This document shows, piece after piece, positions 27,504 through 36,199 of a stretch of 64,000 bases of DNA (the stretch's first letter is position 1; the number at the start of each line of letters is the position of its first letter). Where the stretch lies: contig JAOARB010000009.1 in assembly GCA_025210775.1 (NCBI GenBank), positions 1 to 64,000 on the forward strand, read 5' to 3'. Both the position numbers and the translations under genes were made by a program. The notes beneath the pieces were generated by a model. That model saw only the letters and a list, made by a program, of their open reading frames with translations, was not told the DNA's origin and did not search any database. This DNA comes from Prolixibacteraceae bacterium (GTDB taxonomy: Bacteria; Bacteroidota; Bacteroidia; Bacteroidales; Prolixibacteraceae).

Positions 27504-29558
27504 CTATCGTTTAAGCATAAATTGATCGAAAGCACTCTCTTTTTTCCATAGTCCTACTCTCATATCTACATATCGTCCATCCACGATAAAGAAATGGGTG
27601 ATAGGGGCAGGATGATTGTTTTGTACAAACCAGATGTATTTTTCTCCGTTGTATTCAAATTCGAAGGCTTCAGCAATATCTTTGTTTACTACTGTTCCTT
27701 TGCGTGTGGTTACCTCTATTGGAGTTAATTTTGGAGAACCATGTTCTGGATCAAAGAAAAGGGTGTGTAGTCGAACCAATCCTTTTCCTTCACATTGGGT
27801 GATCAAACGAATAGAAGGGGCTTGTTGGTTGTATTCTGATGACCACATGGCCTCTTTCTTTTGTAGTCGTACTCTTGGATCTACCCTCATATAGATATTG
27901 TGATCTTTATAAGTGGTTTTTACCATTCCTGCTGCAATATCAAGATGGTCTTCTTTGTAATTAAAATATTGGTTAAAACGATGCATCTTTTTCGATACAA
28001 ACTGATCGTTTACGATCCACATTGAAGGTGCTATATATAGTATCGATCGTTTCATTGCTACGGGATCATCTAGACGTGAATAAGTCTGATTGTCTGCTTC
28101 TGCCCAAGCTCCCCAAGGCATGATCTTGACATCTTGATAAGAAGACGATGCTTCCCACTTATTAGACCAACTAGATTCGTATATGGCATTATCTAGCCCA
28201 TCTACTTCGATAGTATTGTGAGCCTTGCTTGATTTGAAATACGCTCTCTCAGGAGATTCAACATAAGTATATCGTCCTCCATCCACTAGATAGTCTCTGC
28301 CATGTGCAAAGATGGTAAAATGTAAAAGATCGTCATGTCCATGACCACAATAGAGATTCTTTAGATGGAAAGACATATAAGATGCATCTGCATCCCAACT
28401 ACTACGAAGGTATAGGTCACCACTATTTTCTTGATATACCGATTTGTAAGTAGGAGTAGTCCCTTTTAATCGACGTAGACGACGAAGCTCTTTTTTACTA
28501 AGATCAAAATAATTGGCATAGTCAACTCCAGAGATCTCCACACGTTTTTTTAGTAGAGGATCGTTAAATGTCACTGTTGGCTTTACCCAAATTTGTGTTA
28601 GTGGTGTATCGTCGCTATCTCCATACAATGGTTGGTTGCCATTGGGTTTCATCCATTGCAAGTTCGCAAGTGCCATCTTATGGGCAGCCGTGGTGATATG
28701 TTTAGGTAATGAGATTTTGAAACGTTGGGCTAGAAAAACCACATTCTCTAAACAATGAAGTACCTCGTTATGGTACATTGGAGATTTTTCCCATTGAACG
28801 CCATCTTCTCCAATTTGAAGATAAGCAGCATAGTTCAATCTTTCTAAAGCGTTTTTACGCCAAGTGGCTGCTTCTGGCATCTCATCAAGAAAGATAGAAG
28901 CACAAAATAGTCCATTATATTCTAATATTCCCCAATTGCTGGTTTTGGAGAAGAAAGAAAAAGAGTCATTGATATACTCAGCATGTGCTGCCAAACAAGC
29001 TTTAAATTTCTTCTTGAATTCAGGAGTTAATGCCGTACTATTCTGAAAATATTCATAGGTTTTAATCCAATTTTCACAACGAATGCCCACTTCTATGCGT
29101 CTCCAACTATTGGCCAATTCTTTGGTTTTAGTTAAAGGATTGCGCTCCATCCAGTCGCTACAATCTGCTACCCATTGTTTTGCATATTTCTCATCTTGGG
29201 TTAAGAAGTATGCACGCCCTAGATCAATCCAATATTTATGTCTGTTGAGCATGTAACACCATTCTGGATCTCCGTTAGGCATCGCTAGCCAATCGATTGC
29301 ATCCTTGAATTGAAAAGGTTTATTGGTCTTCTCCATATCCCAATCGTATCGAAAGAGATACTCTTTGCGCATAACCTGATCTGCTACATCTAATGTTTTT
29401 TTTACGTCACTTGGATAAAGTGATTTGATCTGTTCGCTTTCTGATGGTTGGTGCATCAAATAGAGTGGGCTTTTCTTTTTGGCTTCTGTTGTTAAAGACA
29501 AAAACAAAAGAGCCCCACATAGCATGCCTTGGATGCATCTATTCCATATGTTGTTCAT
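27504..29558 (-). CDS. Heparinase II/III-family polysaccharide lyase
   Basis: An exported protein of 684 residues from the ATG at 29558. The frame is open to 29843, but those residues are not protein-like, and MNNIWNRCIQGMLCG begins a signal peptide ending near TEAKKK. An N-terminal alpha/alpha toroid (about 60-380, with SNWGILEYNGLF and SPMYHNEVLH) is followed by the heparinase II/III beta-sandwich (about 410-640, GHGHDDLLHF and DYLVDGGRY). Such enzymes cleave uronic-acid polysaccharides (heparin, chondroitin or alginate) in the periplasm; the substrate is not resolved. No SusC/D pair lies nearby, so it is not in a classical utilisation locus. A cupin gene is divergent. Confidence 0.85.
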   Translation of the reverse strand: MNNIWNRCIQGMLCGALLFLSLTTEAKKKSPLYLMHQPSESEQIKSLYPSDVKKTLDVADQVMRKEYLFRYDWDMEKTNKPFQFKDAIDWLAMPNGDPEWCYMLNRHKYWIDLGRAYFLTQDEKYAKQWVADCSDWMERNPLTKTKELANSWRRIEVGIRCENWIKTYEYFQNSTALTPEFKKKFKACLAAHAEYINDSFSFFSKTSNWGILEYNGLFCASIFLDEMPEAATWRKNALERLNYAAYLQIGEDGVQWEKSPMYHNEVLHCLENVVFLAQRFKISLPKHITTAAHKMALANLQWMKPNGNQPLYGDSDDTPLTQIWVKPTVTFNDPLLKKRVEISGVDYANYFDLSKKELRRLRRLKGTTPTYKSVYQENSGDLYLRSSWDADASYMSFHLKNLYCGHGHDDLLHFTIFAHGRDYLVDGGRYTYVESPERAYFKSSKAHNTIEVDGLDNAIYESSWSNKWEASSSYQDVKIMPWGAWAEADNQTYSRLDDPVAMKRSILYIAPSMWIVNDQFVSKKMHRFNQYFNYKEDHLDIAAGMVKTTYKDHNIYMRVDPRVRLQKKEAMWSSEYNQQAPSIRLITQCEGKGLVRLHTLFFDPEHGSPKLTPIEVTTRKGTVVNKDIAEAFEFEYNGEKYIWFVQNNHPAPITHFFIVDGRYVDMRVGLWKKESAFDQFMLKR

Positions 29559-29857
29559 CTGTTTTGTTGATTTAGTAATATATACAGTTAAAAGTTGACA
29601 TAATACGAAGAAAAACAAACTATTTATCAAAAACAAAGAAGAGGCATGTTTTAAGATTTTACGACATTTAGATTCTGTTGAGGTGATGCTGTTTCTGCTT
29701 ATAAACTTAATGAGTTGATTTTCTATATCACAAGAGTTGAAAATAACATACATAATATAAAGCTTCAAACTAAACATTGTTATAGGGCATCTGTTATTAT
29801 CAAAAGAATAGTTCTTTAATATAGAAGAGAGAAAAAGAAACAATAAACAATCATATT

Positions 29858-30196
29858 ATGAGAATAGTATCATTAGCTGAATTAAACCCAAGAGAAGGAA
29901 ATAAGCCTAACGTGGAGCTGCTGCTTAATACAGGCCATTCTAAGGAAATAAAAATATCGTTTACTAAAGGACAGACCATGGCTGAGCATAAAGCACCGGG
30001 AGCCATTGTTGTGATGGTATATACAGGAAAGATACAATTTGGTGTAAATGGGAAGCAACATATTCTGAATAGAGGTGATATGATCTCATTAGAACCGCAG
30101 ATCGCACATGATTTAGAAGCATTGGAAGATTCCATTGTAAGGCTATCTCTTTCTTCGCATGATGATTTTACACGAGTGCAGATGTTGACAAAATAG
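29858..30196 (+). CDS. Small cupin-domain protein
   Basis: The 112-residue single-domain cupin has the two conserved motifs in weak form: the first around TMAEHKAPGAIVVMVYTGKIQFGVNG (Glu and His ligands present), the second around ISLEPQIAHDLEALED. It probably binds a metal and may sense or bind a small ligand; the function is unknown. It is divergent from the lyase gene with 299 bases between, and it is closed by a bidirectional terminator shared with rplI. Confidence 0.82.
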   Translation: MRIVSLAELNPREGNKPNVELLLNTGHSKEIKISFTKGQTMAEHKAPGAIVVMVYTGKIQFGVNGKQHILNRGDMISLEPQIAHDLEALEDSIVRLSLSSHDDFTRVQMLTK

Positions 30197-30205
30197 GGCA
30201 TAAAA

Positions 30206-30237
30206 AAAAGTGGTTAGGGACGAATCTAACCACTTTT
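30206..30237. terminator. Bidirectional terminator (cupin / rplI)
   Basis: A perfect 12-bp stem AAAAGTGGTTAG/CTAACCACTTTT with an 8-base loop, flanked by A-run and T-rich sequence. Confidence 0.85.
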
Positions 30238-30306
30238 ATATGTTGTCTAAATATTTTAAAAACTAATCAGGAATTGGTTTAACAATCCTTTAAGAGCAAT
30301 CTTAGA

Positions 30307-30753
30307 TTACTCAGAAATCACTTCAAATGAGAAATCTACAACAACCTCGCGGTGAAGCTTGATTTTTGCTGAGTGAGATCCAACTTCTTTGATTGAATCT
30401 TCTTTGATAGTGATTTGCTTACGATCGATATCGAAGCCTTGAGCTTTAAGAGCTTCAGCAATTTGGATGTTGTTTACCGAACCGAAGATCTTACCAGTAG
30501 TTGAAGTCTTAGCTCCAATAGTTACTTTAAGATCTGCTAATTTAGTTGCAACAACTGATGCCTCTTCTTTCAACTTAGCTTCTTTGTGAGCGCGTTGACG
30601 TTGGTTTTCTGCCAACACCTTTTTAGCTGACTCAGTAGCCAAGATTGCTAGACCTTGAGGAATCAAGAAATTACGACCATATCCATCTTTTACAGTGATG
30701 ACGTCATCTTTGCTACCCAAACGAGCAACATCTTGTTTCAAAATAATTTCCAT
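30307..30753 (-). CDS. rplI: 50S ribosomal protein L9
   Basis: The 148-residue L9 has the typical N-terminal domain MEIILKQDVARLGSKDD and the GYGRNFLIPQGLA motif, a long connecting helix (about 40-75), and a C-terminal rRNA-binding domain. Last gene of the rpsF-rpsR-rplI operon, 20 bases after rpsR. Confidence 0.98.
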   Translation of the reverse strand: MEIILKQDVARLGSKDDVITVKDGYGRNFLIPQGLAILATESAKKVLAENQRQRAHKEAKLKEEASVVATKLADLKVTIGAKTSTTGKIFGSVNNIQIAEALKAQGFDIDRKQITIKEDSIKEVGSHSAKIKLHREVVVDFSFEVISE

Positions 30754-30773
30754 CTTTTCTCCTTTGTTTTTGA

Positions 30774-31043
30774 TTATTTCAACAAATCAGTTACATAAGG
30801 CAACAAAGCGATTTGACGCGCACGTTTGATAGCCTGAGACACCTTACGTTGGTACTTCAACGATGTTCCTGTAATGCGACGAGGAAGAATTTTTCCTTGC
30901 TCGTTCAAAAACTTCTTAAGAAATTCTGGATCTTTGTAATCAACATACTTGATACCATTCTTTTTGAAGCGACAGTATTTTTTCTTTTTGATCTCTACTG
31001 TTGGAGGAGTCAAATATCTGATTTCACTACTATTTTGTGCCAT
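30774..31043 (-). CDS. rpsR: 30S ribosomal protein S18
   Basis: The 89-residue S18 has the core motif [27 protein letters not shown] followed by [19 protein letters not shown], and [13 protein letters not shown]. It binds 16S rRNA as a pair with S6, whose gene ends 3 bases upstream. Confidence 0.98.
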   Translation of the reverse strand: MAQNSSEIRYLTPPTVEIKKKKYCRFKKNGIKYVDYKDPEFLKKFLNEQGKILPRRITGTSLKYQRKVSQAIKRARQIALLPYVTDLLK

Positions 31044-31046
31044 GAC

Positions 31047-31394
31047 TTAGTTCTCCTTTTCTGATTTAAATTTGTTACGACGTTTCTCGCTATACTGAGC
31101 TGCATACTTTTCTAGTTTCACAGTCATGAAACGAATAACACGCTCGTCGCGTTTGAATTCAGTTTCAAACTTAGCTAGGAAGCTAGGGTCCGCCTTAAAT
31201 TCAAAAAGATGATAAAATCCTGTAGACTTCTTCTGAATTGGATAAGCCAATTTCTTAAGTCCCCAGTTTTCTTCGTGGATCATCTCGCCGCCGTTATCGA
31301 CAACAAGAGCACGAAATTTGTCTACCGCTTCCTTTATCTGACCTTCAGATAAAACGGGAGTAGCAATGAAAACGGTTTCGTACTGGTTAAACAT
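31047..31394 (-). CDS. rpsF: 30S ribosomal protein S6
   Basis: The 115-residue S6 has the start [17 protein letters not shown], the motif [23 protein letters not shown] and a lysine-rich C-terminus. First gene of the operon, with a consensus promoter and a possible S6:S18 feedback hairpin in the short leader. Confidence 0.98.
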   Translation of the reverse strand: MFNQYETVFIATPVLSEGQIKEAVDKFRALVVDNGGEMIHEENWGLKKLAYPIQKKSTGFYHLFEFKADPSFLAKFETEFKRDERVIRFMTVKLEKYAAQYSEKRRNKFKSEKEN

Positions 31395-31425
31395 GATATT
31401 AACTTTAAATGATTAATTAAAATTA

Positions 31426-31448
31426 ACCGACACATTCTGTGTTCGGCG
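31426..31448 (-). promoter_or_regulatory. Candidate S6:S18 feedback element in the rpsF leader
   Basis: On the minus strand, CCGAACAC-AGAAT-GTGTCGG folds into a hairpin with an ACAC/GTGT upper stem, a lower CGA/CGG pairing and a CCG at its 5' side. Known rpsF leader motifs bound by S6:S18 carry a CCG next to such a stem. It lies 30 bases before the start codon. The match was made by eye. Confidence 0.5.
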
Positions 31449-31451
31449 CCG

Positions 31452-31482
31452 CAAATATAACACGATTCTATCGACTGACAAA
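31452..31482 (-). promoter_or_regulatory. Promoter of rpsF-rpsR-rplI
   Basis: Minus strand: TTTG (31479-31482), 19 bases, TATATTTG (31452-31459). An exact Bacteroidota consensus pair. Confidence 0.85.
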
Positions 31483-31536
31483 CAGATAAGTGAATATTTT
31501 TAATCAAAAACATTCTTTTTAGCAAAAAAAACATCC

Positions 31537-31544
31537 TAATTTTG
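31537..31544 (+). promoter_or_regulatory. -7 box of the MATE gene
   Basis: TAATTTTG fits TAnnTTTG. The -33 region is only T-rich. Divergent from the rpsF promoter. Confidence 0.55.
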
Positions 31545-31642
31545 CATCCCCAAAGGAAATGTTCCTTAACATTAGGAAACACTCTTAATACAAGAATCTC
31601 TCCCCAAAATAGAGATCTTAGTATCGTAAGTAAATAACAACA

Positions 31643-32986
31643 ATGAATCAAACAAAAGAGAATTTAAAGAAGATTTCAGGATTAGCTATCCCACTAATTC
31701 TATCACAAATAGGACAAGTGTTTGTGACGCTTGCAGACAATGCAATGGTAGGTCATGCCGGTAAAGAATATTTAGCAGCCTCTTCGTTTGCCAATAGTGT
31801 CTTTATGATGATTTTAATGTTTGGCATGGGGATTACCTTTGGTTTGACACCATTGGTTGGAAAGTCATATGGACAAAAAGAGTATGGTTATATACAGAAA
31901 TTGTTTCATAACTCTATCTTCTTAAACCTGACGATTTCTGTAATCTTGATGATAGTAGGCGTCGTAGTTGGTTTATGTATGCCTTTTATGGGACAGCCAG
32001 AACATGTGGTCGCTTTGGCACAGCCCTACTATTATATTTTACTTATTTCTGTTTTGCCACTACTACATTTCTTTTCTATCAAACAGTTCGCAGAAGGAAT
32101 GGAGAATACCAAATTGGCAATGATTTTAACTGTTACGGGAAACATCTTAAATATTATTGGAAACTACATCCTTATTTACGGTAAATTTGGAGCACCACAG
32201 CTCTATCTTAACGGAGCTGGAATTTCCACTCTTATTTCCCGTATTTTTATGATGGGTGGGTTTATCTATGTTTTTAAAACCAAGAGCGTATTTGAAAACT
32301 TTAGCCTCTCTTTTAGTTTTAAAGAGATAGAATGGAAAATTCAAAAGCGCTTGTTAGGTATTGGTAGTTCTATTGGATTGCAGATGCTTATCGAAGCCGT
32401 GATATTTAGTGTGGGTGCCATTATGATGGGTTGGGTTGGAGAGTTGTATCTTGCCTCTCACCAAATTGCAGTGAGTCTTTCGTATTTCACTTTTATGATT
32501 GCCAATGGTATTGCTCAGGCTACTACGATACGCATCAGCACGCTCTATGGACAGAAAGATTTGCTACAGCTTAATACTACTATCAAATTGTCTTTTATTA
32601 TTACACTTTGTTACTCAACGCTTTGTTGTATAATGTTCTATGTCTTAGCCCGTCCTCTTGCTGCAATCTTTACTAATGAAATGGAGGTGATTGCAGAAGC
32701 CGCAGCTTTGATTGGAATGGCGGCGATATATCAGATATTCGATGGATTACAGGTGTTAGGTATAGGTGTGTTAAGAGGTTTTGCTGATGTGAAAAAACCA
32801 ATGATTTATGCCGCTGCATCTTATCTTTTGGTAGGAATACCAGGGGGGTATATTTGTACCTTTACCCTTGGTATGGGAGCTAGAGGAATATGGGTAGGAT
32901 TCATTATTGGATTAGGATCTGCGGCCGTCCTATTTTGGGCTCGTATATACAAGCGCATGAAAGTTCTAGGTGGTCAACTTGCGTGA
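31643..32986 (+). CDS. MATE-family efflux transporter
   Basis: A 447-residue inner-membrane protein with twelve predicted helices in two homologous halves. It has the MATE start PLILSQIGQVFVTLADNAMVGHAGKEYLAA, FGMGITFGLTPLVGKSYGQ, and the corresponding second-half segment ANGIAQATTIRISTLYGQ. It exports cationic drugs or metabolites by Na+ or H+ antiport, most like NorM/DinF-type members. Substrates cannot be read from sequence. It is divergent from rpsF and monocistronic. Confidence 0.93.
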   Translation: MNQTKENLKKISGLAIPLILSQIGQVFVTLADNAMVGHAGKEYLAASSFANSVFMMILMFGMGITFGLTPLVGKSYGQKEYGYIQKLFHNSIFLNLTISVILMIVGVVVGLCMPFMGQPEHVVALAQPYYYILLISVLPLLHFFSIKQFAEGMENTKLAMILTVTGNILNIIGNYILIYGKFGAPQLYLNGAGISTLISRIFMMGGFIYVFKTKSVFENFSLSFSFKEIEWKIQKRLLGIGSSIGLQMLIEAVIFSVGAIMMGWVGELYLASHQIAVSLSYFTFMIANGIAQATTIRISTLYGQKDLLQLNTTIKLSFIITLCYSTLCCIMFYVLARPLAAIFTNEMEVIAEAAALIGMAAIYQIFDGLQVLGIGVLRGFADVKKPMIYAAASYLLVGIPGGYICTFTLGMGARGIWVGFIIGLGSAAVLFWARIYKRMKVLGGQLA

Positions 32987-33055
32987 TTCTAACTTAAAAA
33001 ACTACTTTTTAGTAGAATAAATTAAAAACATGTTGTAAAATTACCCCTATTAGTG

Positions 33056-33085
33056 TTTGTACTTTCATTTACTATTGTAGTTTTG
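33056..33085 (+). promoter_or_regulatory. Promoter of cysQ
   Basis: TTTG (33056-33059), 18 bases, TAGTTTTG (33078-33085), 74 bases before the ATG. Confidence 0.7.
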
Positions 33086-33159
33086 CCACATAAATAAATT
33101 TAACCTTTTTCTTGTAAAGGAAGATAGTTATAATATACAGAAATTAGTTTATTACAATT

Positions 33160-33969
33160 ATGACCGAAAACACCTTCTCTAGACGAATGACTCTACTCGC
33201 AATGCAAGCTGCATTAAGAGGAGGAAAAGAGATACACAAAATTTACAGACGTAATGATGTTCAGGTGGAATTCAAAGAAGACCAATCTCCTGTGACCATT
33301 GCGGACAGGAAGGCTAGTGAGGTCATATGTGACGTCCTATCCCTAACACAAATTCCTGTCTTAAGCGAAGAAGAAGTATTTCCCTCATTTGACGAACGAA
33401 AAACATGGGAGTATTTATGGATCATTGACCCTTTAGATGGCACCAAAGAGTTTATCAAAAGAAACAATGATTTTACCGTAAATATTGCTCTGATACACAA
33501 AGGCCAGCCGATTATGGGAATTATCTATATCCCAATGTCGGATGTAATCTATTTTGGAAACCATACCGATGGAGCATTTATGTGTAAGAATGCTCATAAG
33601 ATGGAACCTGAAGAGATATTACAGAAAGCCTATAAAATACCAACATCGGATCAACCCGAAAAATACACTGTGGTGGGTAGTAAATCTCACATGAACAAGG
33701 ACACGGAAGCGTTCTTTGAGAATATCATTAAAGAAAAAGGGGCCGATAACACCCAAATTCTTCATTGTGGTAGCTCTATTAAAATGTGTATGGTTGCCGA
33801 AGGAAAAGCCAACATCTATCCAAGATGTAGCAATATAATGGAATGGGACACGGCTGCGGGACACGCTATTTGTGAAGCTGCAGGATGTCAAGTGACCCAA
33901 TTCGACGGTTCTCCTCTAACCTACAATAAAGAGGATTTTACACAACCATGGTTTGTTGTTAAACGATAA
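33160..33969 (+). CDS. cysQ: 3'(2'),5'-bisphosphate nucleotidase
   Basis: CysQ removes the 3'-phosphate of PAP, the by-product of sulfate assimilation or sulfation, and belongs to the Mg2+-dependent, Li+-sensitive inositol-monophosphatase fold. The 269-residue protein has SPVTIADRKAS, LSEEE, the metal-binding WIIDPLDGTKEFIKRNNDFTVNIAL and the C-terminal EWDTAAGHAICEAAG. All metal ligands appear present. It has its own promoter and a terminator-like inverted repeat. Confidence 0.94.
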   Translation: MTENTFSRRMTLLAMQAALRGGKEIHKIYRRNDVQVEFKEDQSPVTIADRKASEVICDVLSLTQIPVLSEEEVFPSFDERKTWEYLWIIDPLDGTKEFIKRNNDFTVNIALIHKGQPIMGIIYIPMSDVIYFGNHTDGAFMCKNAHKMEPEEILQKAYKIPTSDQPEKYTVVGSKSHMNKDTEAFFENIIKEKGADNTQILHCGSSIKMCMVAEGKANIYPRCSNIMEWDTAAGHAICEAAGCQVTQFDGSPLTYNKEDFTQPWFVVKR

Positions 33970-33989
33970 TAAACCTCGTAAACCATTAC

Positions 33990-34029
33990 AATGATACATT
34001 TTGTCTTATAGTGAGACTTTTGTATCATT
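33990..34029 (+). terminator. Hairpin after cysQ
   Basis: A 9-bp perfect repeat, AATGATACA (33990-33998) and TGTATCATT (34021-34029), with a 22-base loop. It overlaps the ffh promoter region, so read-through into ffh is possible. Confidence 0.5.
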
Positions 34030-34047
34030 GTCATTTTACTATCTTTG
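34019..34047 (+). promoter_or_regulatory. Promoter of ffh
   Basis: TTTG (34019-34022), 17 bases, TATCTTTG (34040-34047). Confidence 0.65.
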
Positions 34048-34076
34048 TGAATATAAAAAAACAGGGTATATAAAGA

Positions 34077-35414
34077 ATGTTTGAAAGTCTTAACGAAAAA
34101 TTAGAGAAATCTTTCAAATTGCTCAAGGGGCAAGGGAAGATTACCGAAATCAATATTGCAGAAACATTAAAAGAAGTGCGTCGTTCATTACTTGATGCCG
34201 ATGTGAACTTCAAGATTGCAAAAGATTTTACCAATAGAGTAAAAGAGAAAGCACTAGGACAAGAAGTGCTTACTGCGGTAAAACCAGGTCAGTTGATGGT
34301 GAAGATTGTTCACGACGAGCTTGCAGCTTTGATGGGGGACAACGCAGAACCAATTAATTTGAATGACAAACCTGCAATCATCTTGATGGCTGGTCTTCAA
34401 GGATCTGGTAAAACTACTTTCTCTGGTAAATTAGCCAACCGTCTTAAACAAAAAGAAAATAAGAATCCTCTTTTAGTTGCTTGTGATATCTACCGTCCTG
34501 CGGCGATTGATCAGCTTAAAGTGGTAGGTGAGCAAATCAATGTTCCTGTTTATTCAGAGCCTGAAAATAAAAATGCGGTTAAAATTGCTGAGGCTGCACT
34601 TAAACATGCCAAAGAGAATGGTCATGATGTGGTGATTGTCGATACTGCTGGTCGTCTTGCTATTGATGAAGAGATGATGAATGAGATTGCTGCTGTTAAG
34701 AAAGCAATCAACCCTTCAGAGATTCTTTTTGTTGTCGATTCAATGACAGGTCAAGATGCTGTGAATACTGCGAAAGCCTTCAACGATAGACTAGATTTCA
34801 ACGGTGTTGTTCTTACTAAGTTAGATGGTGATACTCGTGGTGGTGCTGCACTTTCTATCCGTGAGGTAGTACAAAAGCCTATCAAATTTGTAGGTACTGG
34901 AGAGAAGATGGAAGCCCTAGACGTTTTCCACCCATCTCGTATGGCTGACCGTATTCTTGGTATGGGTGATATCGTATCTCTTGTAGAGAAAGCCCAAGAA
35001 CAGTTTGACGAAGAGGAAGCAAAAAAATTACAAAAGAAACTTGCTAAAGATCAATTCAACTTCAATGATTTCTTGAAACAGATTCAACAAATCAAGAAGA
35101 TGGGTAATATTAAAGATCTAGCTTCTATGATTCCAGGTGTAGGTAAAGCGCTTAAAGATGTAGATATTGATGACGATGCATTCAAAGGTATCGAAGCAAT
35201 TATCTATTCTATGACTCCAGAAGAGAGAGAAAATCCAACTCTTCTTAGTGGTTCTCGTCGTCGTCGTGTTGCAGATGGATCAGGTACTTCTATTCAAGAG
35301 GTAAACCGCCTTATTAAGCAATTCTCTGAAACAAGAAAGATGATGAAGATGATCTCTGGTGGAGGAAACATGAGAGGTATGATGGGTAAAATGAAAGGAA
35401 TGAGAAGACGTTAG
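34077..35414 (+). CDS. ffh: Signal recognition particle protein Ffh
   Basis: The 445-residue SRP54 GTPase targets nascent membrane proteins to FtsY. The N domain (about 1-90) is followed by the G domain with P-loop GLQGSGKTT, DIYRPAA, VDTAGRL, TKLDGD and GTGEKMEAL. The Met-rich M domain (about 330-445) ends in a basic Met/Gly tail with several GMM and GKM groups; it binds the SRP RNA. An SRP RNA gene lies 240 bases downstream on the same strand behind its own promoter, an unusually direct linkage of the two SRP parts. Confidence 0.98.
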   Translation: MFESLNEKLEKSFKLLKGQGKITEINIAETLKEVRRSLLDADVNFKIAKDFTNRVKEKALGQEVLTAVKPGQLMVKIVHDELAALMGDNAEPINLNDKPAIILMAGLQGSGKTTFSGKLANRLKQKENKNPLLVACDIYRPAAIDQLKVVGEQINVPVYSEPENKNAVKIAEAALKHAKENGHDVVIVDTAGRLAIDEEMMNEIAAVKKAINPSEILFVVDSMTGQDAVNTAKAFNDRLDFNGVVLTKLDGDTRGGAALSIREVVQKPIKFVGTGEKMEALDVFHPSRMADRILGMGDIVSLVEKAQEQFDEEEAKKLQKKLAKDQFNFNDFLKQIQQIKKMGNIKDLASMIPGVGKALKDVDIDDDAFKGIEAIIYSMTPEERENPTLLSGSRRRRVADGSGTSIQEVNRLIKQFSETRKMMKMISGGGNMRGMMGKMKGMRRR

Positions 35415-35450
35415 TCTTTTTCTTTCTAACCTATTTACAAAATATACTAG

Positions 35451-35490
35451 CCCATAAGCACGTCTTTGTTCGATGCTTATGGGTTTCTTT
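35451..35490 (+). terminator. Terminator of ffh
   Basis: A 10-bp stem CCCATAAGCA/TGCTTATGGG followed by TTTCTTTTTG. Confidence 0.88.
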
Positions 35491-35618
35491 TTGTTTTAAA
35501 AAAATAATAGTAAAAAAAGTTTCTGCTATGTGATCCTTTCACTGTGTTAAGAATCAGAGTATTCCGTAATGAAGTCCATTCTGTGGGATCTTTTAGATGA
35601 AAAAACATGCATGTTTTA

Positions 35619-35649
35619 TTTGCAAATAACAGAATTGATATTACTTTTG
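35619..35649 (+). promoter_or_regulatory. Promoter of SRP RNA copy 2
   Basis: TTTG (35619-35622), 19 bases, TACTTTTG (35642-35649): identical boxes and spacing to copy 1, although the spacer sequence differs. Confidence 0.88.
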
Positions 35650-35653
35650 TTGT

Positions 35654-35753
35654 CGGGTGAGTGCTACACGACATGCTCCTACTGAAACTCCCCAGGGTCG
35701 GAAGGCAGCAAGGATAGGTGGTTGTAGCGGTGCGATGTAGTTAGCTCGCCCAC
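35654..35753 (+). ncRNA. ffs: Small SRP RNA (4.5S type), copy 2
   Basis: It carries the same domain IV core as copy 1. The terminal stem reads GGGTGAG/CTCGCCC instead of GAGTGAG/CTCACTC: one A-T pair has become G-C through two substitutions and another has become G-T, so pairing is kept. Both copies look functional. Confidence 0.92.
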
Positions 35754-35755
35754 TT

Positions 35756-35829
35756 GCCGAATTAGCTCAGTTGGCCAGAGCACGTGATTTGTAATCTCGG
35801 GGTCGTCAGTTCGAATCTGACATTCGGCT
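35756..35829 (+). tRNA. tRNA-Thr (anticodon TGT), copy 2
   Basis: 74 nt, identical to copy 1 at 18322-18395, including the T-T mismatch in the anticodon stem. It lies two bases after the SRP RNA. Confidence 0.95.
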
Positions 35830-35832
35830 CAT

Positions 35833-35866
35833 AAAGGATCATTATTCGTAATGATCCTTTTTTTTA
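35833..35866 (+). terminator. Terminator of SRP RNA/tRNA-Thr copy 2
   Basis: A perfect 12-bp stem AAAGGATCATTA/TAATGATCCTTT with a TTCG tetraloop and eight T. Confidence 0.93.
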
Positions 35867-36199
35867 TGCCTATAATTTATTGTCTCCCTCCTTTAATATC
35901 TTTTTTTAGGACTTTGTTTAAAGACGTTTAAAACGTTGTTATGTGTATTAGGGTATATATTTATCATTGTCCCTTTTTATCTCTTCATTCTTCTTAAAAG
36001 CGGGATTGTTGTTGATTCGTTACTATGGATCAGCCCAGAGCAATCCTGAAAATGTAAAGCCACCAGTTTTTTATCTATACAGTGTTCTATTTGGGTCATC
36101 CTTTTGTTTATACTATTTAGAATCGTTTAAGCTTTTAGATGGTTTCCTTATATGGTTATTTTGTTATTTTTGTGTCATATATAAAACTACGATTCAAAT
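35867..36199. other. Gene-free stretch upstream of the IclR gene
   Basis: About 330 bases. A 78-codon hydrophobic frame (35967-36203) has no family features and overlaps the regulator start; I do not call it. A TATTTTTG box at 36165-36172 is the probable -7 element for the operon. Confidence 0.5.
36165..36172 (+). promoter_or_regulatory. -7 box of the iclR-type operon
   Basis: TATTTTTG fits TAnnTTTG, 27 bases before the ATG. The -33 region is TTTC rather than TTTG. Confidence 0.55.

Larger units (their letters stand above)
35640..35830 (+). repeat. Inverted copy 2 of the promoter-SRP RNA-tRNA-Thr unit
   Basis: Partner of the minus-strand unit at 18319-18532. Similarity stops abruptly after the tRNA, where the two units have unrelated terminators. 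Confidence 0.9.

Noticed and set aside
29559..29843. N-terminal extension of the lyase
   Set aside because: The signal peptide begins at the ATG at 29558; the upstream residues are AT-rich non-coding translation.
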